Positions 16,000 through 24,810 are shown, counted from the first letter of the stretch. The stretch: DNA of 64,000 nt from VAZQ01 sp963817135 (GCA_963817135.1 CAWFNG010000014.1:1-64000), one strand, 5' to 3'. The notes: generated from the sequence alone by a model not told the origin. Made by a program: numbers and translations.

Positions 16000-16971
16000 T
16001 CAGTGCAGGCTCGGGCCTTTCAAGAAGCGATTGCGATCGCCTGAAGTCACGCGCGCCTCAAAGGTGCGTCCCTCGCGATGGATGGTCAGCGGCACTTCCA
16101 CTCCCGCATTTCCCAGCGACCACACTTTTCGAAAGAAGTCGGCCAGGTCGGATATCTGGCTGCCGGCTACGGCGAGCACCACGTCCCCGATACGCAGATT
16201 TGCGCGACTTGACGGGCCGCCGGAGGAGACGCGGGCAATCACGATCTTGTCGTCCACTTCGGTGGCATTGAGGCCAAGCCAAGGTCGCGGTGGACGGTTC
16301 GGACGCCCCAGCGTGAGCAGGTCCTGCAGGATCGGTTTGAGGATGTCGATGGGAACAATCATGTTGAGCAACTGCGGCGTCGCACGGTCGATCACCTGCT
16401 GGACCTGCAGCGAGCCGACGCCGAGCAAATCGCCGCGCGCGCCGATCATGGCAGCCCCTCCCCAGAACGGATGCGCAGGCTCGGTGAAGATCGCCTCATC
16501 CAGCACATATTCCCAATTGCCGGCGAATTCCTGCTTGGCGACGATGCGGGCCACGACCGAGTGCTTGCGTCCGCCCGCCCCAGCCACGACAACGGGATCG
16601 CCAAGCTTGGTCGCCTTCGATTGCCCGATTGGCAAGGCAGGCAAATCCAGCCGCGCCAGCGCTTGCACCAATCCAAAACCGGTCTCCTGATCATAGGCGA
16701 GCACGTGACCCGGGATTGGACGCCCGTCGGCGAGATAAATCCAAATCGTTTGCGCTTCGGTGACGAGATAGCCAATGGTGAGTACCACCCCGTCGCGGAT
16801 CAGGACGCCGTTCCCCGCTCGCTCGGTGCCCAATGTTTCAGCGGTAAAAGCGTCAGCAGGAATAATCGCACGCAACCCCACGACGGAACCCAGGGCTGCT
16901 TCCAGGTCGTAAGCGTAATGTTCCGGCTTCGGCTGGATGCTCGCGGGCAATTCCCATTCCGTCGATGACAT
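16000..16971 (-). CDS. Trypsin-like/PDZ (DegP-type) protein lacking the catalytic triad
   Basis: The 323-residue protein follows the HtrA layout: a chymotrypsin-like domain (about 30-220) and one PDZ domain (about 230-310, with PRPWLGLNATEV and RIGDVVLAVAGSQISDLADF). The usual V-L-T-N-A-H-V segment reads VVLTIGYLVTEA, so the catalytic His is absent. The G-N-S-G-G motif is replaced by HPFWGGAAMIGARG, so the nucleophile Ser is also missing. No signal peptide is seen. It is probably a non-proteolytic scaffold or chaperone. AAAGGAG precedes two adjacent ATG codons; the second (16971) has better spacing. It ends 6 bases from the convergent dehydrogenase remnant. Confidence 0.8.
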   Translation of the reverse strand: MSSTEWELPASIQPKPEHYAYDLEAALGSVVGLRAIIPADAFTAETLGTERAGNGVLIRDGVVLTIGYLVTEAQTIWIYLADGRPIPGHVLAYDQETGFGLVQALARLDLPALPIGQSKATKLGDPVVVAGAGGRKHSVVARIVAKQEFAGNWEYVLDEAIFTEPAHPFWGGAAMIGARGDLLGVGSLQVQQVIDRATPQLLNMIVPIDILKPILQDLLTLGRPNRPPRPWLGLNATEVDDKIVIARVSSGGPSSRANLRIGDVVLAVAGSQISDLADFFRKVWSLGNAGVEVPLTIHREGRTFEARVTSGDRNRFLKGPSLH

Positions 16972-17080
16972 CATTAGGCTCCTTTGGAGGCAGTGTTCTT
17001 GGCGCCCTGCATCATACATCATAAGGTGGACTGCGGCAGCCGTGCATCCTTTTTCATGGCGCTTTCCGCTGGGCGCATGC

Positions 17081-17113
17081 CTTCCGCATATCGCTGTGCG
17101 CATGCGGGCTACG
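17081..17113. repeat. Half unit of the family A palindromic repeat
   Basis: CTTCCGCATATCGCTGTGCGCATGCGGGCTACG matches the right arm of the units at 9685-9756 and 59077-59144 with a few changes; the left arm is missing. It lies in the gap before an alpha/beta hydrolase gene. Confidence 0.6.
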
Positions 17114-17150
17114 CTGTGCCGTGCCGCAAGAGGATAACGAGGACAATATC

Positions 17151-18410
17151 ATGAGCATGAACAATCCTCCCATGCCGGTCGTGGACAAGCGCGGCGAGCC
17201 CCGCGTTCGCCGCTTCGAGGAGCAACGCTGGCTCATTGACAACATCATCCGCGCCAACGGCATCGACTGGGATCAGCCACGCTCGCTTTATCTGAATGGC
17301 CCATGCGGGAGCGAAGCGAATGCAGACTTTGCCGGCATTCGCGAGCGCGTGAAGAAAATGGCCGATATCGGCCCGGCCTTCGAGACGGTGGCGCGTCGGC
17401 GCGAAGCCAAGGCAAAGGCCGGCGAAGAGGCGGGCCACAAGATTACTGCGCGCGACAATTATTTTATGGCTGCCGTTCACTGGGGGGCGGCACAATGGCC
17501 TTACGACCAGAACGACGAAAGCAACATCGCCTGTAACAACAAGAAGCGCGAGTGCTTCCTCAAATATGCCGGCTTGGCGGATCATCACGTCGAACCGGTT
17601 TGGGTGCCGTTCCAGGACAAGGCCATACCTGGCTGGTTCCATCTGCCTCCCGCCTACAAAGGCGGTCGCATTCCCGCCGTTATCGCCATTCCGGGCATGG
17701 ACAGCTTCAAGGAAATCCAGGTAGCGCTCTATGGCGATCGCTTTCTCAACCGCGGCATGGCGGTCTTGGCGATCGATGGCCCCGGTCAGTACGAGGCGCC
17801 GCTGATCGGGCTTTACTTCTCGGTCGAGAACTGGATGGCTGCCGGCGAGCCGCTGGTCGACTGGCTGGTGCAACGCCCGGAGATCGATGCACAACGGATC
17901 GGATGTTCCGGAACGAGCTTTGGCACTTTCTTCGGTACGATCCTTACCGCTTACGAACCGCGCATTCGTGCGTTCGCAGCCATGTCGGTTTGCCACGAGC
18001 CGGGCGGCCAGACGATCTTCCAGGAGGCTTCACCTACCTTCAAGAAGCGCTTCATGTACATGTCCGGAATCACCGATGAGGACGCGTTCGACACCTTTCG
18101 CAAGTCGATCACGTTCGAAGGCCATGCCGATAAGATCCGCGTGCCCTATCTGGTTGTTGCCGGCGAGCGCGAGGAATTGAGCCCCCTCGAACATTCGCAG
18201 CGCCTGGTAAAGACGCTCAACGGGCCGAAGCAAATGGTGGTGTATCAGGAGTCGCGTCACTCCGTTGGCAATGTACCGGCGGCAAATCTCGGACCGTTTC
18301 CGCCGATTCTGGTCGCGGACTGGCTCGCCGATCGGCTCGCGGATAAACCGTTTGCTAGCGAGTACTGGTTTGTACGTTCCAACGGCACGATCGAAAAGAC
18401 GACGTATTGA
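17151..18410 (+). CDS. Alpha/beta hydrolase, 2,6-dihydroxypseudooxynicotine hydrolase-like
   Basis: The 419-residue enzyme has a helical N-terminal domain (about 1-150) and an alpha/beta-hydrolase core. PAVIAIPGMDSFKEI forms the oxyanion region, RIGCSGTSFGTFFG contains the nucleophile Ser, and the final His lies in QESRHSVGN near residue 385. Layout and the W-V-P-F-x-D-K motif resemble C-C bond hydrolases of the DHPON-hydrolase group and FrsA-like proteins; the substrate is unknown. The ATG at 17151 (MSMNNPPMP) is preferred because GAGG lies 8 bases upstream. A TctC fragment and a flavin monooxygenase gene follow on the same strand. Confidence 0.8.
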   Translation: MSMNNPPMPVVDKRGEPRVRRFEEQRWLIDNIIRANGIDWDQPRSLYLNGPCGSEANADFAGIRERVKKMADIGPAFETVARRREAKAKAGEEAGHKITARDNYFMAAVHWGAAQWPYDQNDESNIACNNKKRECFLKYAGLADHHVEPVWVPFQDKAIPGWFHLPPAYKGGRIPAVIAIPGMDSFKEIQVALYGDRFLNRGMAVLAIDGPGQYEAPLIGLYFSVENWMAAGEPLVDWLVQRPEIDAQRIGCSGTSFGTFFGTILTAYEPRIRAFAAMSVCHEPGGQTIFQEASPTFKKRFMYMSGITDEDAFDTFRKSITFEGHADKIRVPYLVVAGEREELSPLEHSQRLVKTLNGPKQMVVYQESRHSVGNVPAANLGPFPPILVADWLADRLADKPFASEYWFVRSNGTIEKTTY

Positions 18411-18463
18411 TGGCGCTACCACGCAACTTTTCACGGCACATAAGTTTGCGATCGACTAAGCCC

Positions 18464-18814
18464 ATGGGTACGAATATCGAAGCGGGCACGATTCGCGTCC
18501 TGGGCGTCGCCGGCCCGCGCCGTACCCCGGTGCTGCCCAATACGGCTACCATCTCCGAAACTGCGCTTCCCGGCTTCGACACAACCGTCTGGTTCGGTCT
18601 ATTTGCGCCGGCCGGCACCTCCAAGGCGGTGGTCGACAAGGTAAACGGCAAAATGAACGCGGTGCTCGGCTCGCCGGATGTGCGCAAGAGCTTCGACAAG
18701 CTCGGGATCGATCCCATGGGCGGCGCTCCGGATGTTCTGGCCGACAAAGTGAAAACAGAGATTCAAAAATGGACGGGCATCGTGCGCGAGAAGAATATTC
18801 GCGTCGAACGGTAA
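18464..18814 (+). pseudogene. C-terminal fragment of a TctC/Bug periplasmic binding protein
   Basis: From about 18464 the frame reads MGTNIEAGTIRVLGVAGPRR and then SETALPGFDTTVWFGLFAPA and FDKLGIDPMGGAPD. This is exactly the C-terminal 40% of Bug/TctC receptors, which bind small carboxylates in the periplasm. The signal peptide and the N-terminal lobe are absent. The preceding 50 bases do not encode family sequence, so it looks like the residue of a deletion or recombination. It cannot work as a binding protein. Confidence 0.8.
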
Positions 18815-18839
18815 GGTCCCCAGCACGGAGGCAATCCGC

Positions 18840-20165
18840 ATGCCGAAGCCGAAACGTCAAATGCATCTCGGAATCTTCGTGCTTGGTACCGGCAATCACT
18901 CCGCCGGATGGCGCTTTGAGGACGCAACCACGAGCAACTGCAGCTGGCCGGTGCTGCAGTCCATTGCGCGCATCGCCGAACGCGGACGGCTGGATCTGTT
19001 CTTTATCTCGGATGGCCTCGCGATGGATACCGGGGATCACCCCTCCTTCGTTTCCCGTTTCGAGCCGACCACCTTGATTGCGGCACTCAGCGCAGTCACG
19101 CGTTGCATTGGACTGGGCGCGACCGTATCCACGACTTTCGGCGAGCCGTTTCATGTCGCCCGCACATTCGCGTCGCTCGATCACCTCAGCGGCGGGCGGG
19201 CGGCCTGGAACGTGGTCACCAGCACGCATAACGCGGCTGCGCTCAATTTCAGCAAAGAACGCCTGGTCGAGCACGACTTGCGTTACGAGATTGCAACCGA
19301 GTTCGTGGATGTGGTGCGCGGCCTGTGGGACACCTGGGACGAGGGCGCGATCGTCGCCGACAAGGCAACCGGCAGGTTTGTCGATCCTTCCAAAGTTCGC
19401 GCACTCAACCACAAGGGGCGGTTCTTTTCCGTCAAAGGGCCGCTGAACATAGAACGCTGCCCGCAAGGCCATCCGATCATCATTCAAGCCGGCGGTTCGC
19501 CGCCCGGCCAGGAACTGTCGGCGCGTTCCGCGGACCTCGTTTTCTCGGTCGTCAATGGCGATCATGCCTCGGCCAAGGCCGCATACGACAGTTTGAAACA
19601 GCGCGTCGTCAAGCACGGCCGCGCGCCGGAAGCTCTGCCTATATTGCCGGGCGTCATGCCCATCATCGCCGAGAGCGATGCTGCGGCCAAGGAACAGCTC
19701 GACCGGCTGCAAGGCTGGTTGACGCCGACCAACGCGCTTGCCCTGGTGTCACAGCGGCTGGGCCATGACATTTCTGGTTATCCGCTCGACGGGCCAGTCC
19801 CCGATTTCCCGCAGACCGATCGCGGTCAAGCCTTCTCCAAGGCGTTGTTGGATATGGCGCGGCGGGAGAAGATGACATTGCGCGATCTCTACAACGTCAC
19901 CGCGGCTGCGCGCGGGCATTGGGTCATCTACGGCACGCCAACGCGAATCGCCGATATTTTCGAAGAGTGGTTCGCCGGCGGCATGGCGGATGGATTCGTC
20001 ATCATGCCAGCCTACTTTCCCAGCGCCTTCGACGATTTCGTCGATAAAGTGATTCCGGAGTTGCAGCGCCGCGGCCTGTTCCGCCGTGAATATTCCGGAT
20101 CTACGCTGCGCGACCACCTTGGGCTATCGCGTCCGTCGCGCCCCTCCGACCGAAAGTCGGCGTGA
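18840..20165 (+). CDS. FMN-dependent monooxygenase, NtaA/SnaA/DszA type (luciferase-like)
   Basis: The 441-residue enzyme is a two-component flavin monooxygenase. The N-terminus KRQMHLGIFVLGTGNHSAGW, the ATVSTTFGEPFHVARTFASL segment, DHLSGGRAAWNVVTS and GHPIIIQAGGSPPG (the last binds FMN phosphate) are hallmarks of the nitrilotriacetate / dibenzothiophene sulfone monooxygenase family. These use FMNH2 from a separate reductase to cleave C-N or C-S bonds; no reductase gene is nearby. GGAGG lies 8 bases before the ATG. The preceding TctC fragment suggests this was part of an uptake and oxidation unit. Confidence 0.9.
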   Translation: MPKPKRQMHLGIFVLGTGNHSAGWRFEDATTSNCSWPVLQSIARIAERGRLDLFFISDGLAMDTGDHPSFVSRFEPTTLIAALSAVTRCIGLGATVSTTFGEPFHVARTFASLDHLSGGRAAWNVVTSTHNAAALNFSKERLVEHDLRYEIATEFVDVVRGLWDTWDEGAIVADKATGRFVDPSKVRALNHKGRFFSVKGPLNIERCPQGHPIIIQAGGSPPGQELSARSADLVFSVVNGDHASAKAAYDSLKQRVVKHGRAPEALPILPGVMPIIAESDAAAKEQLDRLQGWLTPTNALALVSQRLGHDISGYPLDGPVPDFPQTDRGQAFSKALLDMARREKMTLRDLYNVTAAARGHWVIYGTPTRIADIFEEWFAGGMADGFVIMPAYFPSAFDDFVDKVIPELQRRGLFRREYSGSTLRDHLGLSRPSRPSDRKSA

Positions 20166-20173
20166 ACCGATAT

Positions 20174-20281
20174 CGTAGGGTGGGCAAAATCGTCTGAAGT
20201 TTCCCCTCAGCGTGGGCAAAGCGCGCAGACGATTTTGCCCACAAGTCACCGCAGCACACAGCGCTTTGCCCACCCTACACG
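20174..20281. repeat. Interlocked inverted repeats between convergent genes
   Basis: CGTAGGGTGGGCAAA at the left and TTTGCCCACCCTACACG at the right are inverted copies. Inside, GTGGGCAAAATCGTCTG pairs with CAGACGATTTTGCCCAC, and CGTGGGCAAAGCGC with GCGCTTTGCCCAC. Alternative hairpins are therefore possible. The element separates convergent genes, so it may end transcription from both sides, and its right tip supplies the TAG stop of the sugar-nucleotide dehydrogenase gene. Confidence 0.8.
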
Positions 20282-21516
20282 ATCACATTTGCGTTGCTGA
20301 GCACCCCCCACACGTCGACGACCGGCTTGCCGGAAAAATCAAGACCGCGATAGGCCGCGTGCGGTGCACACAGGACCAAGACGTCACTGCGCGCGATCGC
20401 CTCGGCAAGAGGGATCAAGTCAGGATCCGTCGTAACAAAGGGGTCAGTGGTGACGACGCTGTCGGTAATCGTCAGCAGCGCCTTCTTGAGTTTGTAGCTC
20501 AACGAGGCGCGGGTATCGTCGATCTCTGCCTTGAATGCCATGCCGAGCAGTCCGACGGTCATTCGCGGCAAGTCATACCGCCGCTTCAGGTCTTCGACTA
20601 TATGAAGGACCAATCCTTCGTTGATCAGCATAGCGGCGTTACCGAGGCTGAACTGGTTCTGCGCAAAGGCGGCAAGCTGCATGGTATCCTTGAACAGGCA
20701 AGGGCCGGCGGCAAAACCCGGCGTCGGCATGCTGCGCGCGCGCGGATAATTGTGCTTCATGGCATGCGCGATTTGCCGATAATCGACACCAGCCGCTTTG
20801 GCGACAAGATAGAACTGGTTGGCGGTCGCAAATTCGATATAGCGATACGCGTTATTAAACAGCTTGGCGAATTCCGCCTCGCGCGGCTTTACGGTGACCA
20901 GTTCGCCGGCAATGGCTGAAAACAACTTGGCGGCTGCCTGTTCCGCAGCAGGCGTGGTCGCGCTGATGATCTGCGGCGTTTCCTTCAACTCTCGAATGCC
21001 GTCGCCTTGCACGATGCGTTCCGGACAGAATGCAACCCGCAGATTTCTTCCTTTGCGAGCAAGATAGGAGTGGAGCCAATCGGTAGTGCCGGGGAATACC
21101 GTCGAACGCAGCACCAGGAGCTGGCCGTCGCAAAGGTGGGGCAGCAGTGCGTCAATGCAGTCCTGAATGACCCTGCGCACCGGATTGAGAAACTCATCGA
21201 TCGGGGTTCCGATGGTGACGATCACGGGTGCGTCGCGGGTAATCTCCGCAGGACGCGAGGTAAATACCAGATTGTTGCGCCTGAGCGCGGCTTGCAGCAG
21301 TTCCTCCCCGCCCTTTTCCATGAACGGCAAACGTCCCGACCGCAAAGTCGCGAGCACTTGTTGGTCCACGTCATGGACGTTCACGCGCAACCCTGCGGCA
21401 GCAAACGCCAGCACGAGGGGAATGCCGACATGGCCGCCGCCGCCCACGATCGTCAGGTCGGTCTCATCAACGCCAACGGGCATCGCCGCAGCGGGCTTGA
21501 TATCGGCAAAATTCAC
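20275..21516 (-). CDS. UDP-glucose/GDP-mannose dehydrogenase family (WecC-like nucleotide-sugar dehydrogenase)
   Basis: The 413-residue NAD-dependent enzyme oxidises a nucleotide sugar to its uronic acid. The Rossmann motif GGGGHVG is at 25-31, ERIVQGDGIRELKETPQI at about 166-183, and the catalytic Cys273 in GPCLFKDTMQL. The sequence pattern fits UDP-N-acetylmannosamine dehydrogenase (WecC) type better than UDP-glucose 6-dehydrogenase. It probably serves surface polysaccharide synthesis, although no glycan cluster adjoins it. Its stop codon lies inside the inverted repeat at 20174-20281. Confidence 0.9.
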   Translation of the reverse strand: MNFADIKPAAAMPVGVDETDLTIVGGGGHVGIPLVLAFAAAGLRVNVHDVDQQVLATLRSGRLPFMEKGGEELLQAALRRNNLVFTSRPAEITRDAPVIVTIGTPIDEFLNPVRRVIQDCIDALLPHLCDGQLLVLRSTVFPGTTDWLHSYLARKGRNLRVAFCPERIVQGDGIRELKETPQIISATTPAAEQAAAKLFSAIAGELVTVKPREAEFAKLFNNAYRYIEFATANQFYLVAKAAGVDYRQIAHAMKHNYPRARSMPTPGFAAGPCLFKDTMQLAAFAQNQFSLGNAAMLINEGLVLHIVEDLKRRYDLPRMTVGLLGMAFKAEIDDTRASLSYKLKKALLTITDSVVTTDPFVTTDPDLIPLAEAIARSDVLVLCAPHAAYRGLDFSGKPVVDVWGVLSNANVIV

Positions 21517-21883
21517 GCGGCACGCTCCTGTTCAGCTGCCAACAAGGAACTCAGTGATATCGCACCATTGCGTCGGTGGGGAGGGGCCCTGCAAACTGTA
21601 GAAGAGGGAAAGCGATCGGCCCGGCGCGAAGTACCGTGCCGGGCTGCCGGCCATGCGCAGCACCGTCCGACGAAGCGCAGTCACGGCCGCCGCAAAGCGG
21701 GCTAGGCGACGCGCTGGGGCCCCGCGCGCACCACACTGCGCCAAGTCCCGGGCCTTTGCATGGCCGGTTGGTCGTCTGCGGCGATCACGCAGTTTCGTCC
21801 GCAACCCTTTGCCCGATACAAAGCTATGTCAGCCCGGCGCAGTGGATGGTTCTAGTCGGCGACCGAAGCGCCGGCGCGATGCG
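21517..21883. other. Non-coding stretch, no identifiable feature
   Basis: This stretch carries short open frames on both strands, all with arginine-rich translations typical of GC-rich noise. I see no ribosome-binding site linked to a plausible start, no RNA gene and no clear repeat. It may hold the promoter of the dehydrogenase gene at its left end. Confidence 0.5.
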
Positions 21884-22081
21884 TTAGTCGGTCTCGATGC
21901 GCGCGCCCGAAGAACACGCCGCGCGTAAGGCCAGGGACGAGAAAGCCTCTCCCTCAATCTCGTCCGCCTTGGCGCGAAACTCGGCCGCCAGGCCACGGAG
22001 CCGGGCTGCCATGCCGAGGTCGATGGTAGCGCGCGAGAGGTTGATCAGGACTTCGGCCTGCCGCCGCAGATACGTCGCCAT
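21884..22081 (-). CDS. Small helical hypothetical protein (65 aa)
   Basis: The protein begins MATYLRRQAEVLINLSRATI and contains RLRGLAAEFRAKADEIEGEA, two amphipathic helices. Small proteins with this ATYLRRQA...LSRAT...RL..LA.EF.AKA layout are abundant in Bradyrhizobium and relatives, with unknown function. The start at 22081 matches that family beginning; the longer frame to 22207 adds a Cys-rich unlikely segment. Confidence 0.65.
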   Translation of the reverse strand: MATYLRRQAEVLINLSRATIDLGMAARLRGLAAEFRAKADEIEGEAFSSLALRAACSSGARIETD

Positions 22082-22240
22082 GTCTGGCTGCCTTCCCCGT
22101 GCATAGGGAGTAGTGTTCTTGTCGTGACAACAAATCCCCGCACCACAGTTTCGTTCCAAATAAATTAAATTACGTTTCTGTGAGGTAGCTAATAGACAAT
22201 TTCGCACCGGCGCTCGCGGGCGCCTTGCTCATCCCCCCGC

Positions 22241-22510
22241 TCAGCAAATCCAATAACGGTCGCCGAAGCTCCATGCCGAACACTGCGGCACCACGACATA
22301 GGAGCGGTAGTAGGTCGGGTCCGGCGGAAAATAGCTGTAATGGCTGCCGTAATACCCATAATACCAGGGCGTTATGACGTTCCGTGAGATCGTGCCAATA
22401 GCGTAACGCGAGTCGTAGCGTCCGCCACGGCGAAACCCGTCAGCCAGCGCCGGCAGTACCGTGCTCGCGAGGATCACGGTCACGACAACGAACACACACA
22501 TCTTTCTCAT
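22241..22510 (-). CDS. Small exported Tyr-rich protein
   Basis: The 89-residue protein has a clear Sec signal peptide (MRKMCVFVVVTVILASTVLP, cleavage after ALA). The mature part is rich in Tyr, Ser and Gly (for example YGYYGSHYSYFPPD) with two Cys near the C-terminus. It is probably a small periplasmic or surface protein. No family is recognised. It stands alone, with the palindromic repeat at 22600-22670 upstream. Confidence 0.65.
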   Translation of the reverse strand: MRKMCVFVVVTVILASTVLPALADGFRRGGRYDSRYAIGTISRNVITPWYYGYYGSHYSYFPPDPTYYRSYVVVPQCSAWSFGDRYWIC

Positions 22511-22599
22511 GGCGTCCCTGGCTTATCACGCCGTGGCGCTCGCCTTAAAAGAATCTCATGCCATGGTTGCCGAGCGGTTGGTCGCAGACAATTAACCGG

Positions 22600-22670
22600 A
22601 GCCCGGATTTCGTTCTTACGAAATCCGGGACAGATTCCCGGATTGAGCGAAGGTGCTCAATCCGGGCTAC
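22600..22670. repeat. Palindromic intergenic repeat (family B)
   Basis: It starts AGCCCGGATTTCG and ends TCAATCCGGGCTAC, with nested stems ATTTCGTTCTTACGAAAT and GGATTGAGCGAAGGTGCTCAATCC. A degenerate copy lies at 37890-37965. Its right edge reaches the 3' end of the DUF2064 gene. Confidence 0.85.
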
Positions 22671-23281
22671 GGAACCTCAAGCCCAAGCTCGTGCAGGCGG
22701 TCGAGGTCCTCCGGTAAATCGAGGTCCCACAGGGTGGCAGGCTCCTGCCAACTGAGCCCGAGCTTGCGCAGCCGGCGGCGTGTCTCTTCCATCACTTCGG
22801 CCGTGCCCCAACGCATGTCAGTGAACAGCGCCGGCTGAACGCTGCGGGTTCCAATGAGCACATAACCACCATCCTCGGCCGGAAGTGCAACCGCATCGTC
22901 GCCGCCGTGCAGAATGTCGGCGGCAGCGCGCAAGTGAGCGGGCGTCAATGCCGGGCAATCGGTGCCGATGATGAGCGCGGGAGCATTGGTTGCCGCCATG
23001 GCAGCCAGCATGCGCTCCCCGAGATCGCCTGCAGCCTGCTGCCGAATACGGATTCCATGCCGGGCGCCGACTGCTCGGAACACACGATGCCTGCCGTCCG
23101 GTGTCGCCCATAGAGTCACCGGGCCAACGGCCGCTGCGCAGGCCGTTTGGGCCGTTCGCTCGATCAGACGCGCCGCCAGCAAGGCGGCGCGTTGGGGTCC
23201 AAGCACTGGAATCAGACGTGTCTTCGCAAAGCCAGGCTCAGGCGCCTTGGCGAGAATTGCAATCGCAACCGGCTCATTCAT
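22667..23281 (-). CDS. TIGR04282 family glycosyltransferase-like protein (DUF2064)
   Basis: The 204-residue protein begins MNEPVAIAILAKAPEPGFAK. KAPxPGxxKTR is the nucleotide-binding motif of DUF2064/CofC-like nucleotidyltransferase folds. IIGTDCPALTPAHL (metal-binding Asp) and ALPAEDGGYVLIG follow. In arsenosugar-type loci it accompanies a TIGR04283 glycosyltransferase, as here: its ATG overlaps the end of that gene by 8 bases. The start at 23281 is chosen from the family N-terminus. Exact reaction is unproven. Confidence 0.85.
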   Translation of the reverse strand: MNEPVAIAILAKAPEPGFAKTRLIPVLGPQRAALLAARLIERTAQTACAAAVGPVTLWATPDGRHRVFRAVGARHGIRIRQQAAGDLGERMLAAMAATNAPALIIGTDCPALTPAHLRAAADILHGGDDAVALPAEDGGYVLIGTRSVQPALFTDMRWGTAEVMEETRRRLRKLGLSWQEPATLWDLDLPEDLDRLHELGLEVP

Positions 23282-23957
23282 AGCCGTAGCGGCGGGCAAG
23301 CTCCTTGGCATCCGCACCGAAAAAATAAGCCAGTCGCAAGCGCCACATCAGCACCATGGTGGCAAAAACGCCGCCCTCCTCCCAGCGGCGGCCGGAGGTT
23401 ACCACGCGCTCCCAGAGGCACAGCGGCCGGCTTATTCGTTTGAGGGCCTTGGAGAGCGCGATGTCTTCCATCAATGGGATGGCCGGGAAGCCGCCCACGG
23501 CCTGGAAAGCGTCCCGCCGCACGAAAATCCCCTGATCGCCGGTGGCGATTCCGGTAAGCCGCGATCGCTTGTTCATGAACCAACCAATCACCCGCAGCAT
23601 CAGCCCCCGGCCCTCAATTTTCACATCGAAGCGACCCCAGCTTCTGCCGGTACGTTGCAGCCCATTGAGCACGACGTGCTCGGCATCGCGCGGAAGCCGG
23701 GTGTCGGAATGCAGAAACAGCCATACATCGCCCCGCGCGCGGGCGGCGCCTGCATTCATCTGCGTCGCCCGCCCGCGCGGGGCTGCGAGGACGCAATCCG
23801 CACGCAGCCGGGCCCTTTGGATGCTGGCATCGCGACTGCCGCCGTCGACGACGATCACCTCCACGCCAAGGGAGCGCAGCTCGGCGAGGGCATCGAGTGC
23901 TGCGGTGATGCGCTCACCCTCGTTGAGCACCGGCATGATGATGGAGAGCTTTGACAT
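23274..23957 (-). CDS. TIGR04283 family (arsenosugar-type) glycosyltransferase 2
   Basis: The 227-residue GT-A enzyme begins MSKLSIIMPVLNEGERITAA. It shows VIVVDGGSRDAS, GRATQMNAGAARARGDVWLF and the D-x-D-like HSDTRLP, all typical of group 2 transferases annotated as arsenosugar biosynthesis proteins. The C-terminal amphipathic stretch LMWRLRLAYFFGADAKELA fits membrane association. It forms a two-gene unit with the DUF2064 gene. No ArsM- or ArsS-like gene is in the window, so arsenic metabolism is only a family-level guess. Confidence 0.85.
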   Translation of the reverse strand: MSKLSIIMPVLNEGERITAALDALAELRSLGVEVIVVDGGSRDASIQRARLRADCVLAAPRGRATQMNAGAARARGDVWLFLHSDTRLPRDAEHVVLNGLQRTGRSWGRFDVKIEGRGLMLRVIGWFMNKRSRLTGIATGDQGIFVRRDAFQAVGGFPAIPLMEDIALSKALKRISRPLCLWERVVTSGRRWEEGGVFATMVLMWRLRLAYFFGADAKELARRYGYE

Positions 23958-24039
23958 GGAAAGCCGAACGCGTCGCGTGTGATCGCGATCGGACTATAGC
24001 AAGCTCCCGCAGCAAACGGCCCGCCAGCAAACCGCTGTA

Positions 24040-24810
24040 TTATCGCGCGGGCGCCGCAATGGCGGTTCCGTCGTCAATTCCCAGCCGGCCAAAACCGGGC
24101 AGCTTAAGGCCGGGATGGCGCAGATCCAGACCGGCGACCAGACCGAGAAAATTGAACTCAACACCCTCTACCCAGCCCGCCTTCACACCGAGAATGCCCC
24201 ATAGCGAAGCCTCGACACCGGTCCGGCTATCGGTGAGCCCGACATAAGGATAGGGGCGGAAATCCTTGCCGACCGCAGTGGACGGCAGCGTCGTCTCGAG
24301 CTCCGGCAGCGCGCGCAACACGGTCGCAGTGAAGGTGTTGCTATTGGGTCCCGGCCATATCCGGTAATCCCCGAAATTGTTGTAGCTATAGCCGGCGATA
24401 ACCGCCTGCACCTTCGGGATCATGGCCGCGGCCGTTGGTCCGCGCACATCCACAAGGACGCGCGGCGTGTCGCCGAACCAGCGTCCATCGGGTGCCCACC
24501 CATTGCTGCGCAGCGGCTGGCCCCAACCCACGACGTCATAGCGGCTCCAGGTCGTTGCGTTCTCAGGCTTGAAGACCACCCAGCTATGGACCGCAAAAAT
24601 GCCCTTCCAGCGCCCGGTACGTCCGGTAAAGACCAGCAGCCGGGCTTGGCGGTCGGCGCTTGCCGGCGACAACATGCCGACGCTCGACCAGTCAGCATCC
24701 CGGTAGCTGGCGGGATGCTCTTTCCTGAAATAAAGCGCCGCGTGCAGCACGAGCGGGAAAATAAAGAAAAGGAGAATGAGGACGAGCACTTTGCGAACGG
24801 GGCGGCGCAT
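24040..24810 (-). CDS. DUF3750 family membrane-anchored protein
   Basis: The 256-residue protein begins MRRPVRKVLVLILLFFIFPL, an uncleaved signal anchor. The rest is predicted outside the cytoplasm and contains the DUF3750 core: FAVHSWVVFKPENATTWSRY, DVRGPTAAAMIPKVQAVI and FGDYRIWPGPNSNTF with a conserved Asn-Thr-Phe. The ending GLTDSRTGVEASLWGILGV matches family members. Function unknown; a papain-like or amidase-type fold has been suggested for similar proteins, which I cannot confirm. The start may also be upstream at 24894, as no strong ribosome site is seen at 24810. Confidence 0.8.
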   Translation of the reverse strand: MRRPVRKVLVLILLFFIFPLVLHAALYFRKEHPASYRDADWSSVGMLSPASADRQARLLVFTGRTGRWKGIFAVHSWVVFKPENATTWSRYDVVGWGQPLRSNGWAPDGRWFGDTPRVLVDVRGPTAAAMIPKVQAVIAGYSYNNFGDYRIWPGPNSNTFTATVLRALPELETTLPSTAVGKDFRPYPYVGLTDSRTGVEASLWGILGVKAGWVEGVEFNFLGLVAGLDLRHPGLKLPGFGRLGIDDGTAIAAPAR

